NCBI GenBank assembly: GCA_029706075.1
Contig: JAINUG010000049.1
Location: forward strand, 1,543,418-1,607,417
Origin: Aldrovandia affinis
Lineage: Eukaryota; Chordata; Actinopteri; Notacanthiformes; Halosauridae
DNA: 64,000 nt
Direction: 5' to 3'
Each line of letters begins with the position of its first letter. The first letter of the stretch is position 1. The notes below the pieces were generated by a model. The model was not told where the DNA came from. It did no database searches and worked only from the letters and a program-made list of their open reading frames with translations. Below, piece by piece: positions 32,763 to 43,404 of this stretch. Both the position numbers and the translations under genes were made by a program.

Positions 32763-32817
32763 TAAGCAGTTTGTGGTGGCCCAACGCCCTATTAAAGCAC
32801 TTTATGTTGGTGTTTCC

Positions 32818-32823
32818 TTTATT
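32818..32823 (-). terminator. nearest poly(A) signal of the UIF-like gene
   Basis: The minus-strand AATAAA lies about 135 nt after the stop codon. It is inside the right terminal inverted repeat of the Tc1 relic. No other canonical signal is seen between it and the stop. Confidence 0.5.
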
Positions 32824-32957
32824 TAGGCAATTACCTGTATCAGTCTGTTTTTGATCTGGAGAGGAGACTGGGCATCAGTCAGAAAACAAGGCATGGTGGT
32901 GAAGTTCATTAAACAGTCTACTGATGTTGGCCTGAGGTGGTGGAGTTATGGCACTGA

Positions 32958-35900
32958 TCACTGCAGGAAGACTGTTCGGCCTCTCCCCCTCCCTCTCCAT
33001 GGCCTGTGCCCAGTGCCCCCTCTAATCTTCAGCCCGGTGAATCGATCGTTCAGAGACACCCCTGTCTGGAACACAGATGTTGCAAGAAGGTGAATGACAG
33101 AGAACATTCCGGCCAATGAAAAAAATCCAGAAAGGTTGAGAACCCGTTTTAAAATGTTATCAAGTAGTGGCAAATAATGTACCAATTATCCATGCATAAA
33201 CTCTTTTAGTAATCCAAATGAACAAAAATACATGGTTCTGTGTGGCTCAGTAGGTAGAACATGGCATTGATAACGTTTAGGTTGTGGGTTCGATTCCCAT
33301 TGAGACCATATATACTGAAAAATGTATGCATTCACTACTGTAAATCGCTTTGGATTAAAGCGTCTGCTACATGGCATATTATTGCATTTACATACATACA
33401 TATACAGTTATTTATTCAATGACAGAGAATGAGTTGAGGTGAAAGTGCCTCAGCTTGGCGAGTGTCACCTGATTTGCCACAGCCTTGAAGTTGAATCTAA
33501 GGGGAATGCCTTTGGGCTGAACTAGTGGCACAGCTCCTGTCTCTGGGGACCTGTCTGTCACTGTGGATTGTTTGACATTGGCCCTGAGGGAACAGCAGGA
33601 GGAATTAAGGTCAGCTCCCATAGCGCCTTGCTTGCTGACACATAGCTTTCTTACAAACAAAAATAGCTTTCATTACATTGATAACTTAAACATTGTTGGG
33701 CTAATTAATGGTGCAGGGGATTAATTGTGTTGAATACGTTTGGTTTGCGGTTCATAATTAAAGCCATGTTGGTCTCTAACACATGGGTATCACACAGTTC
33801 TATGAAAAAATAAGCTCTAGCCATATCTTTCCAGGAAAAATCACATAATTCTTCTGTCTATACATGAATGCGCTGCTGTTGCAAAGGGTTATACTGGAAA
33901 TCAAATAGACAGAAATATAACCGAATCACTAATTATGAACATGTTACATAGTGTTAGTAGTTGTTATACAATTAATTTTCTTCCATTAATATGCATTATT
34001 GCAGATAAACTAGTCACATTGTACAGGCCATTTCTGTGGGTCCAGGCCTGGGTCTACTCACTGGGGATCAGGTGCTGCCATTGTGTTGGGAACAGACACT
34101 GTCAAGATGGAACCAGAAGAGGGTGCCTTTCTCCAGCTTTTGGGTAGAAAGCCATAAACAGGTGATTAGATACAGTGGGATTCTGCATTGCTCTCCAAAG
34201 AACACCATTTTGAATGTAAGTACATTATCTTATCCACTGCAACCTATGAAACAAAGAACACAAGTGCATTCAAATAGGTGAATAAGAGCCAGCAGCAGAG
34301 TCAACTGCACTGTTAGCATCTGTCTGTTTGTTTCCATCAGGATTTTTCCCCTTACCTTCTTACTTTCTGGTACTTCCCAAAGTTTTCATTCATTTTCATT
34401 TGAGTAAGAAACTTAAGGAAAGAGAAACTGAGGTCAGGGCTGAGCAAAGAGTTTCTTTTATCAAAATAATAATTTGCTGCCACTTCAGTCACACCCACCA
34501 ACACCACTATGGTGTTTTACTTGAGGGGAAAGGGTAAACATTGACAGCACTGTCAAAACTGTAAAATCTGGATAGAAAGTGAGATAAATCTATTAAAAAA
34601 AACATATAATTGTCTTAGGTTTAGACTGAACACTCTATATTTTATTATGAGCAGAATTGTGCTATGCAGCGTTTCCATTGAATTGTTCCCCAATGAGTAC
34701 TTGAAAACACCTTGATTTGCCCTTGTTATAAAAATAAATATTAAAGAATGTGTGTATTAGAGAGGCTTCAAAATGGCAAATTAAGCTTTAGAAAGATGGA
34801 TATACATTAGAAAGGTGTTATGAGCCGGGGTTTATAGTCAACGGGTTTTTGAGTTTTTGAGTGTGTCCATACTATGAAATGTCCTTTATATGCATAATAA
34901 ACACAGTTTTCTATTTGGCCGCAGCGGACTTACCCCTCTGTTTAGAGTAAATGGCCTTGTTTTCTCCTGTCCCTGCCTCTGCTGGGTGTGTTGAAAATGT
35001 CCTCCTTCATGCAGTTGAGGGTTCCTGTTGTGACAGCACGGCAAAACACTGTTAACACACAATCTCAGCATTCAATCTCTTTGCACCCAGCATTCTTTCA
35101 AAGACATGAAAAGTAAATCACAGAATGTCACAATTGTGACATGCAAACTAGGGATTGCCCCTATTGTACCTCTGAGATGAGGAGACCTTAAACCTCCACC
35201 CAAGAGACCACCAATGTTGAAAGGCTTGGAAACATAAACATCTGCCACGAACTGGAAAATGTTAAGCTCCTGAAGTAAAGCTTTTGCCAAACTCATAAGG
35301 TTTCTCATGCCAATAGATTAACCTTATCTGATGAAATCCTTAAAACAAGGAACTTGGGAGCCGAATGGAGTAAAACTAGGGCCCCCAGATGGCATAACAG
35401 TAAAAGCACTCGCCCGGAGTGCAAGTTGCCCACTGCGGCCAGGGTTCAATTCCCCGGCTGCGCCAGTCCAGCCCTGGCCGGAAGTACCACTAGGGGGCGG
35501 CAATTGGCTGTCCGCCCCAGGGAGGGGGGAGTGAAGCTGGCATGAGCTCGCCATGAGCACAGAAAGCTTCCCTGTGGGCAAAAATGAAGAGGTGAGTTCC
35601 GTTTCGAAGGAAGCGGTTCATTGCCGGCCCCGGGGTAGTGGCTGGTCCCGTAGTTGCGAGCAGTGGGCTCGTGGGGGAGGGTGAATTGAAGAAATAGAGG
35701 GTACAATTGGCCACCAAATTGGAGAAAAACAAGGAAAAAAACTAGGAAAACCCTTGTAAGCAACATGAAAGACAACCTAACATAGTTTCTAAGTTTTCCA
35801 ATAATGTCATTTCTTTCATTGTTTTAATTCTAATTCATGGTATATAAAATCTTTTAATTTTGGGGGGTTGCAACCAGATCAAAAATCAGAAACAAAATCT

Positions 35901-38873
35901 ATTATTAAAAATGTAAAGATTTGGGGGGGTTTATTGGAGTCAACCATAAAAACGTTACCTTCTCATAGGTCCTGGTGGACGCCTATAGGGTTGATAGAAC
36001 ATCCGGCTGAACCAGGGCTGGGTTTTCAGTCTGGGGTGTCCTACTGGTCCTGTACCCTAGGCATCGGGAGATTGTCACAATATATTTACAACAGATTACA
36101 CAGGCTTAAGTTAAAGCCTTGTAATTTTTGCATTAGTTGAATTAATCAAACAATTAATTGGTCAGATGTGATTTAGAAATATATATTTTTCTGTGGAATC
36201 CATCATCCACTCATTTGGTGTACAATATTATTATGACAACAACATCTATGATTATCAGTAGAAGGCAGTGATCAAACACCATATCAAAGCTAACCAATGG
36301 CTATGTTAGCGATATTGTATTCAATCATCTTCCATATTAGTGCCAGGGTTCCTCAAATCATGGTCCTTGTGGGCTGAACACTGCTGTTGTACTAACCTTT
36401 CCTTACTCCTACTTGGGAGCAGGGGCATGTCCAGGGAGGGGCTTGAGGGGGGCACATTCCCCAACAGAAATTTGGTTGACCACCCTGGGTGCCACCCTAC
36501 TTCATCTGGCTCTTGATAGGTTATTAGGTTGTCACTCACATCTTTTCAATTTATTACATTTTGAATGTCCCCCCCTGTGTGGTTCTATGCCACTCTTCGG
36601 CCACCCCTGTTAAAGTGGTCTGGACCCACCACTGCCTGGGAGTCAGGTGCGAAGACAATCTGGCCAATCAATTGCATTAATTGTTAAATGAACTATCTGA
36701 GAGAAAAGGAAACCAGGACCGAATTTGAATTCGTGGGCCAGATTTGAGGAACCCTGCTAGTACACTAACACAGTAACATTCAACAAAAGGGTCTTTATTT
36801 TTAAACAGTACGACAATAACATAACACTTCTCACGTTACTATTTGATATGTGTCACAGGTGCCGATTCCTCTTTTCTGTACATACCTTTGAACTCCAAGG
36901 CTTTCTGTTTAGGGGGCTGACTCCATTTGTACCTGGTGCAGCTTTTCTGAAATTGTTAGGCCTTTTTCTGTAGAAACCTTGTCTATACGGCCCAATGAAT
37001 CTGGGTCTGTAGAGTCCTTTAAAAAGAACTTGAGTAAAACACTTGTGTTCGTTTGATGATGCTTTATTTTACAAATACATTTATTACGTCTGGACAAAAC
37101 CAAACATCTTAATGTTTTATCTCGCCTCTCTGCCTTCTTCTAAGCATGACAGGGGTAGCGTGAAGGTAAATAGGAGACTGTGCTTCCTTTTAAGATGACT
37201 TTGCATTACTATACATGGGAAACAAGTTCTACTGACCTTGAATGGGCTTACACATTCAAACAACACCATGCAAGAAAAGCATCAACTGAAATGCGACCTT
37301 GAAAACTTCAGTGCATCAGCTGAGGCTTTTGGAGGCAGAAACAGTGAAGGAGAAAGCAATAGGCCTTGGGGGAATGAGATGGGGAGCTCTGGCTAAGGAG
37401 AGCAGAGGGGGAGCACAGGCCTTTCCAGGAAATCTGATGCTCATGATCAGCAAAAGTGAAAGGAGAACCTAGTCATGGGCCGAATCGGAGCCCCCCAGGC
37501 CAGAGTGATATACAGTGTTATAAGCAGCGGAGAGGTCAAGAAGAATTAAGAGAACACAGACAGCAGAAGGAAGCAAAGCACCATAAACTTAAAAGATTAG
37601 AGAGAGAAACTTTGGGACATCAAACTTTTCTCACTGGGTGAGCTGGGCAAAAAACCTAAACCAGAGGATCAAATATCTGATAAGGGAAACTGGAGATACC
37701 TTCCTATATTCTGGATGTGAATTAAATGTGCCATTGTCATAATTACGTCTGACAATTCTGTGTATCCTGATACACAAGTGAAATGGCCAATTGGATGTTG
37801 GCCAGATTACCTTACCTTGCTGGAATTGGTAGGCCCCCCTTTTGAAAGGAAAATGTTGCTGTCCTTCTCTGCCTAGCTTCCTGAGGACGGAATTTCTGTT
37901 GGCCATCCGCTTGTATTTTGTCCTTTGGATGCCCGAGGTTGCTTTCTGTTCCTTTTTGTTGAGTTCAATAATTTCATCTGTTGAAGGGGACTGCTGTGAG
38001 GAGGATGTCATGGTGATAAAAGGTGCTTCCACTGCGGCATGCATATCATGTTTATGTATTTCTGCTGTGTAATGGCTCAAGCAATACCATTTTTCTAATG
38101 TTCACATGCTTTCTAAGGAAACTCATAAACGTTTGTGTCTTAGAAGTAAAACATCAAACACAAAAACAAAAAACTGTATGATATATTAGTGATGGTACAT
38201 TGTTAAGACCTTTGCATTTGCAAACATTTGTTACAGCTCTTAAATTAGGCCTAAATTCATTTAAAGCATGTACACATGTTTAAAGACTGAAGACTGAAAA
38301 TATGGTTTAGCTGGATTTAAAATTAGACTTTAGATTTAAAGTTTAAAGTGTTGAAGGGTGGAGGTTAAAGGAGTGAAGACTAGGGGATTGTCTATACCAG
38401 AACGGAACACTGCAGTTGTATCCACAAGTAATTATTTGGATGTCGCCATTATCTAAGATTTGGTAACTAAATGTTGTAATGAGCATGGGCGCCTTGTGAT
38501 AAAAAATTAATAGAGCAATAATGGCCTAATAATAGCTTGTATGATAAAGCCGTCATTCCGGAGCTATAAGTATTCGTTTTTTTACTGTGTTAAGCAGCAG
38601 ATCCAGCAAGAGTGTAGCTCGTATACACACACCTACACATTTACAAACTAACGCTATGTTTACCAACGCTCAAACTCATTGTCAGTCCAAAATAAGTAAT
38701 AGCAGTGTAGGCCTACTGTATAAACTGCGTAAATATGACAGCTTATTTTAAAAAGTTCCGTCAAAAATAGCCTCCATTAAAATTATGTTTGATTACCAAC
38801 CAAGTGTCATGTCAATCTTCTCTGAGCTGCGCGACACCTCCATTTTCTCCGTGTCCGCTATGTTGTCACCCAT
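32958..38873 (-). CDS. FYTTD1/UIF-like mRNA export adaptor, complete gene
   Basis: Nine coding exons, in transcription order: 38873-38801, 37977-37816, 37016-36886, 36056-35959, 35024-34934, 34411-34356, 34136-34062, 33583-33469 and 33065-32958. They total 909 nt (302 residues) with every phase consistent. Near the N-terminus lies the UAP56-binding motif KIDMTLDEIIELNKKE (residues about 20-35). Lys/Arg-rich and Tyr/Arg-rich middle segments follow (YRPRFIGPYRQGFYRKRPNN), then SGSILTVSV and PKGIPLRFNFKAVANQTGVS near the C-terminus. The end is Arg/Gly-rich (RPWRGRGRGRTVFLQ). The family (UAP56-interacting factor, FYTTD1) brings the helicase UAP56/DDX39B and NXF1 to nuclear mRNA. Length and exon number resemble FYTTD1 (318 residues); divergence suggests a fish-retained paralogue, so I give no symbol. 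The 56-nt exon at 34411 is the least certain. Confidence 0.88.
33232..33390 (+). repeat. tRNA-derived SINE, family B, copy 2
   Basis: A box TGGCTCAGTAGGTAGAACAT, B box GGGTTCGATTCCC, tail TAAATCGCTTTGGATTAAAG and a CTACATGGCATATTA end. It lies in the last intron of the UIF-like gene. Confidence 0.82.
35374..35745 (+). repeat. SINE family A, copy 5 (near full length)
   Basis: The tRNA-like head has A-box-like TGGCATAACAGTAAAAGCAC and B-box-like GGGTTCAATTCCCC. The core has GGCAATTGGCTGTCCGCCCC and the tail GGGTACAATTGGCCACCAAA. It is intronic in the UIF-like gene and is the best reference copy in the window. Confidence 0.75.
36344..36756. mobile_element. hAT-like MITE, second copy, carrying an internal insertion
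   Basis: The termini CAGGGTTCCTCAAATCATGG and the inverted CAGGGTTCCTCAAATCTGGC match the element at 5239-5418. The interior is enlarged by about 200 bp around 36419-36640. This includes sequence starting CAGGGGCATGTCCAGGG and an inverted CACCCCTG end, suggesting another MITE inserted within it. Confidence 0.65.
37017..37815 (-). other. UIF-like gene intron, no feature recognised
   Basis: The intron between exons 37977-37816 and 37016-36886. I see no repeat I can name. Short frames here lack support. Confidence 0.5.
37978..38800 (-). other. UIF-like gene intron 1
   Basis: It begins GTTGGT after the first coding exon (a nonstandard +3/+5 context) and ends CCCTTCAACAG. AT-rich, with no feature recognised. 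Confidence 0.5.
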
Positions 38874-40800
38874 AGTCTTCTTGTGACAGGCAAAACTTCA
38901 ATGGGCGTTTTCAACTTCTCTACTCTTGCTTCTAGCGACCAGCAGCTGTCTTGAAGTAGGATATTTAAAAGCAGTAGATTTGCTGCACAATGAAACAATT
39001 CAGCAAAAAATAAATAACACAAATTCTAATAACGTTAAATAGAAACGTTCTTGCATAACCATGTCCCACTAGTCGTTCTGCATGTCTGAACGTATTATAC
39101 AGCTCGCTAGTTTTAACGGCTGTGCTTTGCCATCATAGAAAAACGATATGCATTCTCCAAGCCACATAGCAGAGCCTAAAATAACTCATGTTCTAACAAC
39201 GAAAGACCTAACACGTCAGATTTTTTTTTACAGGGACAAAATAACTGAATGAATATATACAAAAAATAAGATAATATCTTAAATTAAAGTCTTTAACAAT
39301 TTGTTACCGCTATTTATTATTACAACAAGCAGCCTAATAAATAAAAACAATAAACCTTTTACAAGGTCACACAACAGTTATGTAATATTTGTTGCTATAG
39401 TACTGTGGGCAACAAGAATGTTTAAAGGCTGCTTTAACAAGTATAACTTTATTTTTGGCTTATGTTTTACAGTCAGACAGGTAAAATACTTTCACAGACA
39501 TTTTGTCCAATGTAAAATGCAGTAGTCCATTTCCAATGTACGGTCTTAGACATTACCACCCTCTCAACTCATAGTGTGCACTCATTATATTGTTATTCAT
39601 GTAGGCTACTGTATGTATATCTAGCCTACAATCATCAAATGGATTGGACCCGCTGTTGATTGGCAGCTTCCAAAACGAGATGGCAAAATCGATCTGAGGT
39701 TTTTTCGGGGTTTTTTTGCACCTTCTTATGTACAGATTATAAGGAACCACAATTTTATCGGATGCATTTTTATTATTAACCTTCTTGCATTTCTTTACAG
39801 AGTTGAACTGTATAAAGTATTTACAATTTTTATCGGATGCAGGTTTTGTTTTTTATTATTACAGCTGGCTTTCGTCACATACATACATTATCCAACTTTG
39901 AAAAAAATGCAATGTACAGCAAGGACAGGAGTACAGTAAAAATGGAAAGGGGTGGAATTTTGTACAACATAAGAAAATGGACTGATCAAATCCTTTGATT
40001 TGTCACCATTCCAAATGAATAATAATACACACTGGAACAATCGGCTTTCAGAGATGGCTTTCAGCTAAATGCTTAAAATGTAAAATGTAAAAATGTAACA
40101 CAATTTTGACAGTTGCAATATATTGTGGACTGAACAATTGTATGTAATTTAGCCTGGTTTTCAGAGGGGTGAATATAAAGTGTGTGCTAAACACCTTTTC
40201 GACACAAGATGTAGTCTATTTTCAAAAGTTGTTAAGCAATTAAAATTCTGAAATATATTGCATATGTCGTTTAATTCCATTCTTTATTCATTATGAATGG
40301 TCAATGAATGACTGATGGTCAATCAAAGGCGGTTTTAAACCGGATGTAGCATGCGAAATTACGCCTTATGAATATCAAGCTCTTTAATATCACTGATGCT
40401 AAAAGCAACTATTAAGCCAAAGGGAAGACAATTACCACTGGTAGAAAAACCCCCTCAAAATACTATCAAAACGAGATAAAGGGACATGTGTCTTAACAAT
40501 GCAATGTGGGAAAATCAACAGTCTTTGATAAAAAGAAGAACCAAAACAAAATCAAAACAGTCGTGTGTGTCACTGAAAAGAAGATGGAGCCTATTGTTAG
40601 GAAAGTCGACATGGAAAAAAATCTTCTCCAATTCGTTTCTTCTTTTCACTCTACAGTCCATGAAAATGACTTTTTAGTTGTAGTGACTCAAACACAAGCT
40701 TTATATTAACGTGTTTTTTATGCAAACGATCAGTAAGTAGGGTTGCCACCTTTTGTCTTGCAAAAAAAACGGGGATTGTTGTTGTCACGAAGCCATAGCC
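38874..40800. other. intergenic upstream of the UIF-like gene
   Basis: It should contain the 5' UTR and promoter of the UIF-like gene, but no TATA box or clear initiator was identified. A SINE-tail fragment (CTAAATGCTTAAAATGTAAA) is near 40067. Nothing else was recognised. Confidence 0.45.
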
Positions 40801-41022
40801 CAGGGGTGCCCAAGTTCGGTCCTGGAGATCTACTGGGTGTGCTGGCTTTTGTTCCAGTTCACTAACGCAGCTGATTTCATTAATCCCTTCAATAACACAC
40901 CTGGTTTCATTAATCAACTGCTCATCAAGATAATTCATATTTGATTCAGGTGTGTTAGTGCTGGGCAGGAACAAAAGCCTGCACACCCAGTAGATCTCCA
41001 GGACTGAACTTTGGCACCCCTG
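40801..41022. mobile_element. hAT-like MITE (222 bp)
   Basis: The ends CAGGGGTGCCCAAGTTCGG and the inverted CAGGGGTGCCAAAGTTCAG are flanked by CCATAGCC/CCATAGGC (40793-40800 and 41023-41030, seven of eight matching). Near-palindromic arms with GGTCCTGGAGATCTACTGGG let the element fold as a hairpin. Confidence 0.88.
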
Positions 41023-41075
41023 CCATAGGCTAAATGGAGCAATACATGAAACAGAAGTTGTGAAAGTAAATTATA

Positions 41076-41207
<132 letters not shown>

Positions 41208-42052
41208 GTGTATATATCAGTGCTGGCTTCTCCAGGTAGGCAAAGGATGCACTACCTCCTCCGAATTTCGAAATTATTTTTAAAGAGCTCAAAATAAGAA
41301 TTCAAATGAATGAAAAACGACGAACATATGAGAGCAAAGGGGTCATTATTGTGCATTATTTTTTCTCACGGATTAATGCAAATACACACTTGGGAGTATA
41401 ACAGCAGTGTGTGGGTATTATTTGTTCTTACTTTGTATTACTTTTTTTGTCATAAGCAGAAGCAGTGACCTCTATCGGCCGAAAGGTAAATATCAGAACC
41501 AATGTCGAACTTGCCTCTGAGGATCTTGTCGTTTGCCATATGTATGTATCGAAGACTGGAGGCTCCTGTGTTTTTTTTTATAAGAGCTCAGTCATCATTC
41601 TTACCAGGAAAATCCACTTGAGGGGAGAAAGAGATTTAGCCCAATCATAATACCCTAAAAATGACAGTTATGCCATGTCTTGAAGTGGACTGAACAATAG
41701 CACTGTCAATTCAATTTAAACTTAGTCGTTTTTTTCTTTAGATCACCTAGAATTTTTAAAATTTCAATTAACATTACAGCTTCGTTGACCTTGCACTGAG
41801 AAATTTCGATGTATGTTATGAAGTAAATCCACCGAGCTAAATTGCCTCCTACTAGCTTACTAATATTTTGGGGGAAAATGATTACAAAAACGTGTTCTTT
41901 AAACGATTGTATTAGTATATATATTTAATGTTTGAGAAAATCATTTTTAAGCATTCAATATAGCGAATTACCTGTATGGTTTATTTTTTTATTCTGTCTT
42001 TTTTGTCCATCTTTATCAAGGGTGTGAATCCTTTTTATACCCCCTATATATA

Positions 42053-42764
42053 CACTACCAGTCAAAAGTTTGAGAACACCCCCATTTTCCAGTTTTTACT
42101 GAAATTTAAGCAGTTCAAGTCCAGTGAATAACCTGAAATGGTACAAAGGTAAGCGGTAAACTGCCAGAGGTAAAAAAAAAAGTTTAGGTTACCAGAAAAC
42201 GAAAAATAATGTACATTTCAGAATTATAAAAAAGGCCCTTTTCAGGGAACAAGTAATGGGCTAACGTGGGTTAACAGTCACTCTGTGCAAGTCGCCGACT
42301 CTACATCCAGCAAAAGAGCCCCAGACCATCACGCTTCCTCCTCCATGTTTGACAGTTGGTGTCACACACTGAGGAACCATCCTTTCGCCTACTCGAAGAC
42401 CTACAAAAACCTTTCAAAATGTCAAGATTTCAAATTTTGCTTAATCTGTCCATAAGACCTTCTTCTAGCCTTCAGTAGTCCACTGGCGGTCCTTCATGGC
42501 CCAGGCAAGGCTCTTTTTCTTATTTTGCCATCTTAGCTTTCTTACTGCCACTCGACCTGTCAAACCTGCAGCTCGAAGTCTTCTCTTCACAGTTGAAACT
42601 GAGACTTCCTTACTTCGACCAGTGTTAAGCTGTGCTTGAAGCTGTTGTCCTGTGAGCCACCTATCATGCAAACTGTTACAGGAAACTTGTCTTCTGATTT
42701 TGTTGTGGCTTTTGGTCTGCCAGACCTCTTCCTGTCAGTTTCCTCCAGTTTCCAACCGGTAGTG
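42053..42764 (-). mobile_element. Tc1-like transposon relic 3, sister of 5812-6703
   Basis: The ends CACTACCAGTCAAAAGTTTG and the inverted CACTACCGGTTGGAAAC are flanked by TA (42051-42052, 42765-42766). The right inverted repeat is deleted inward. A minus-strand frame at 42671-42465 keeps a transposase DNA-binding segment with SVSTVKRRLRAAGLTGRVAV. Confidence 0.88.
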
Positions 42765-43169
42765 TATATATATAGAGGGAGATAGAGAGAAAGAGAGAAA
42801 GACAGGTTACAAACGGTAATATGCAATAATCCCTTAAAATATGTATATTCCAAAAAAACTATGGGGAAGGGAGAAACGCTCATATGTGCCAAATATAAAT
42901 ATGAAGATAAAAAAGTATTTTTTTCCTAGCACTCAAAACGGATATTTTAAGCTCTGCGCCTTTTGCCATTTACACAAAATAACGGTTTCTCTTCCCTGAA
43001 CTTGTCTAGCCCAGTAAAACGGGATATGGGGACCAAAAGAGTAGGCTACCTGTTTCGTGAACGTAAAGAACCTCCCTCTCCTTGCCCTTCCCCTGCTATA
43101 ATTCACTGACTGTGCGCATGGGCGGAGAGAGTCTCCGTTATTATTGTCGGGATAATATCACATATGAAA

Positions 43170-43404
43170 ATGGCGGCGAGTCAGGGAGGCGGAGGAGCCG
43201 TCGCGGCGATGCATGGCCATCAGTACCCGAGTGGACCTCACTGGAACCCGGGGATACTTCAACATCAGCACCACCTCCACACGGCTCGAAGCCTGGACCG
43301 CGCTCTGGAAGATGCGGTCTGTTCGGGGATGTTGAATCTCAGCGGCAGAAAGCTGAGAGATTACCCTGGCTTGAGCTACGACCTCACTGACACAACACAG
43401 GCAG
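43170..43404 (+). CDS. lrch2: LRCH2-like protein, first coding exon
   Basis: The exon starts at the second in-frame ATG (AAAATGGCGGCG, better context than the ATG at 43164) and reads MAASQGGGG. It continues through a Pro/His-rich linker (HWNPGILQHQHHLHT) to the conserved SLDRALEDAV and LNLSGRKLRDYPG, ending YDLTDTTQA at a GTGAGT donor in phase 1. This matches the N-terminus of LRCH proteins (leucine-rich repeats plus calponin-homology domain). MAASQGGGG and the WNPG linker favour LRCH2 over LRCH3. No leucine-rich-repeat exon was found later in the window, so intron 1 exceeds 20 kb. Confidence 0.88.

Larger units (their letters stand above)
31546..32837 (+). mobile_element. Tc1-like transposon relic 2, interrupted by a Harbinger element
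   Basis: The termini CAGGTAATTGC and the inverted GCAATTACCTG are flanked by TA (31544-31545 and 32838-32839). The plus-strand transposase remnant shows FLDDNSPIHRAQVV and SQSPDLNPI followed by TAA where the catalytic Glu codon should be. The relic is split at 32004 by the element at 32005-32762. Confidence 0.88.

Noticed and set aside
33412-33468. Readthrough C-terminus of the UIF-like gene (VTLAKLRHF and on)
   Set aside because: Splicing at 33469 to the exon at 33065 restores the family motif TGVSLNDRF, so the readthrough frame is intronic.
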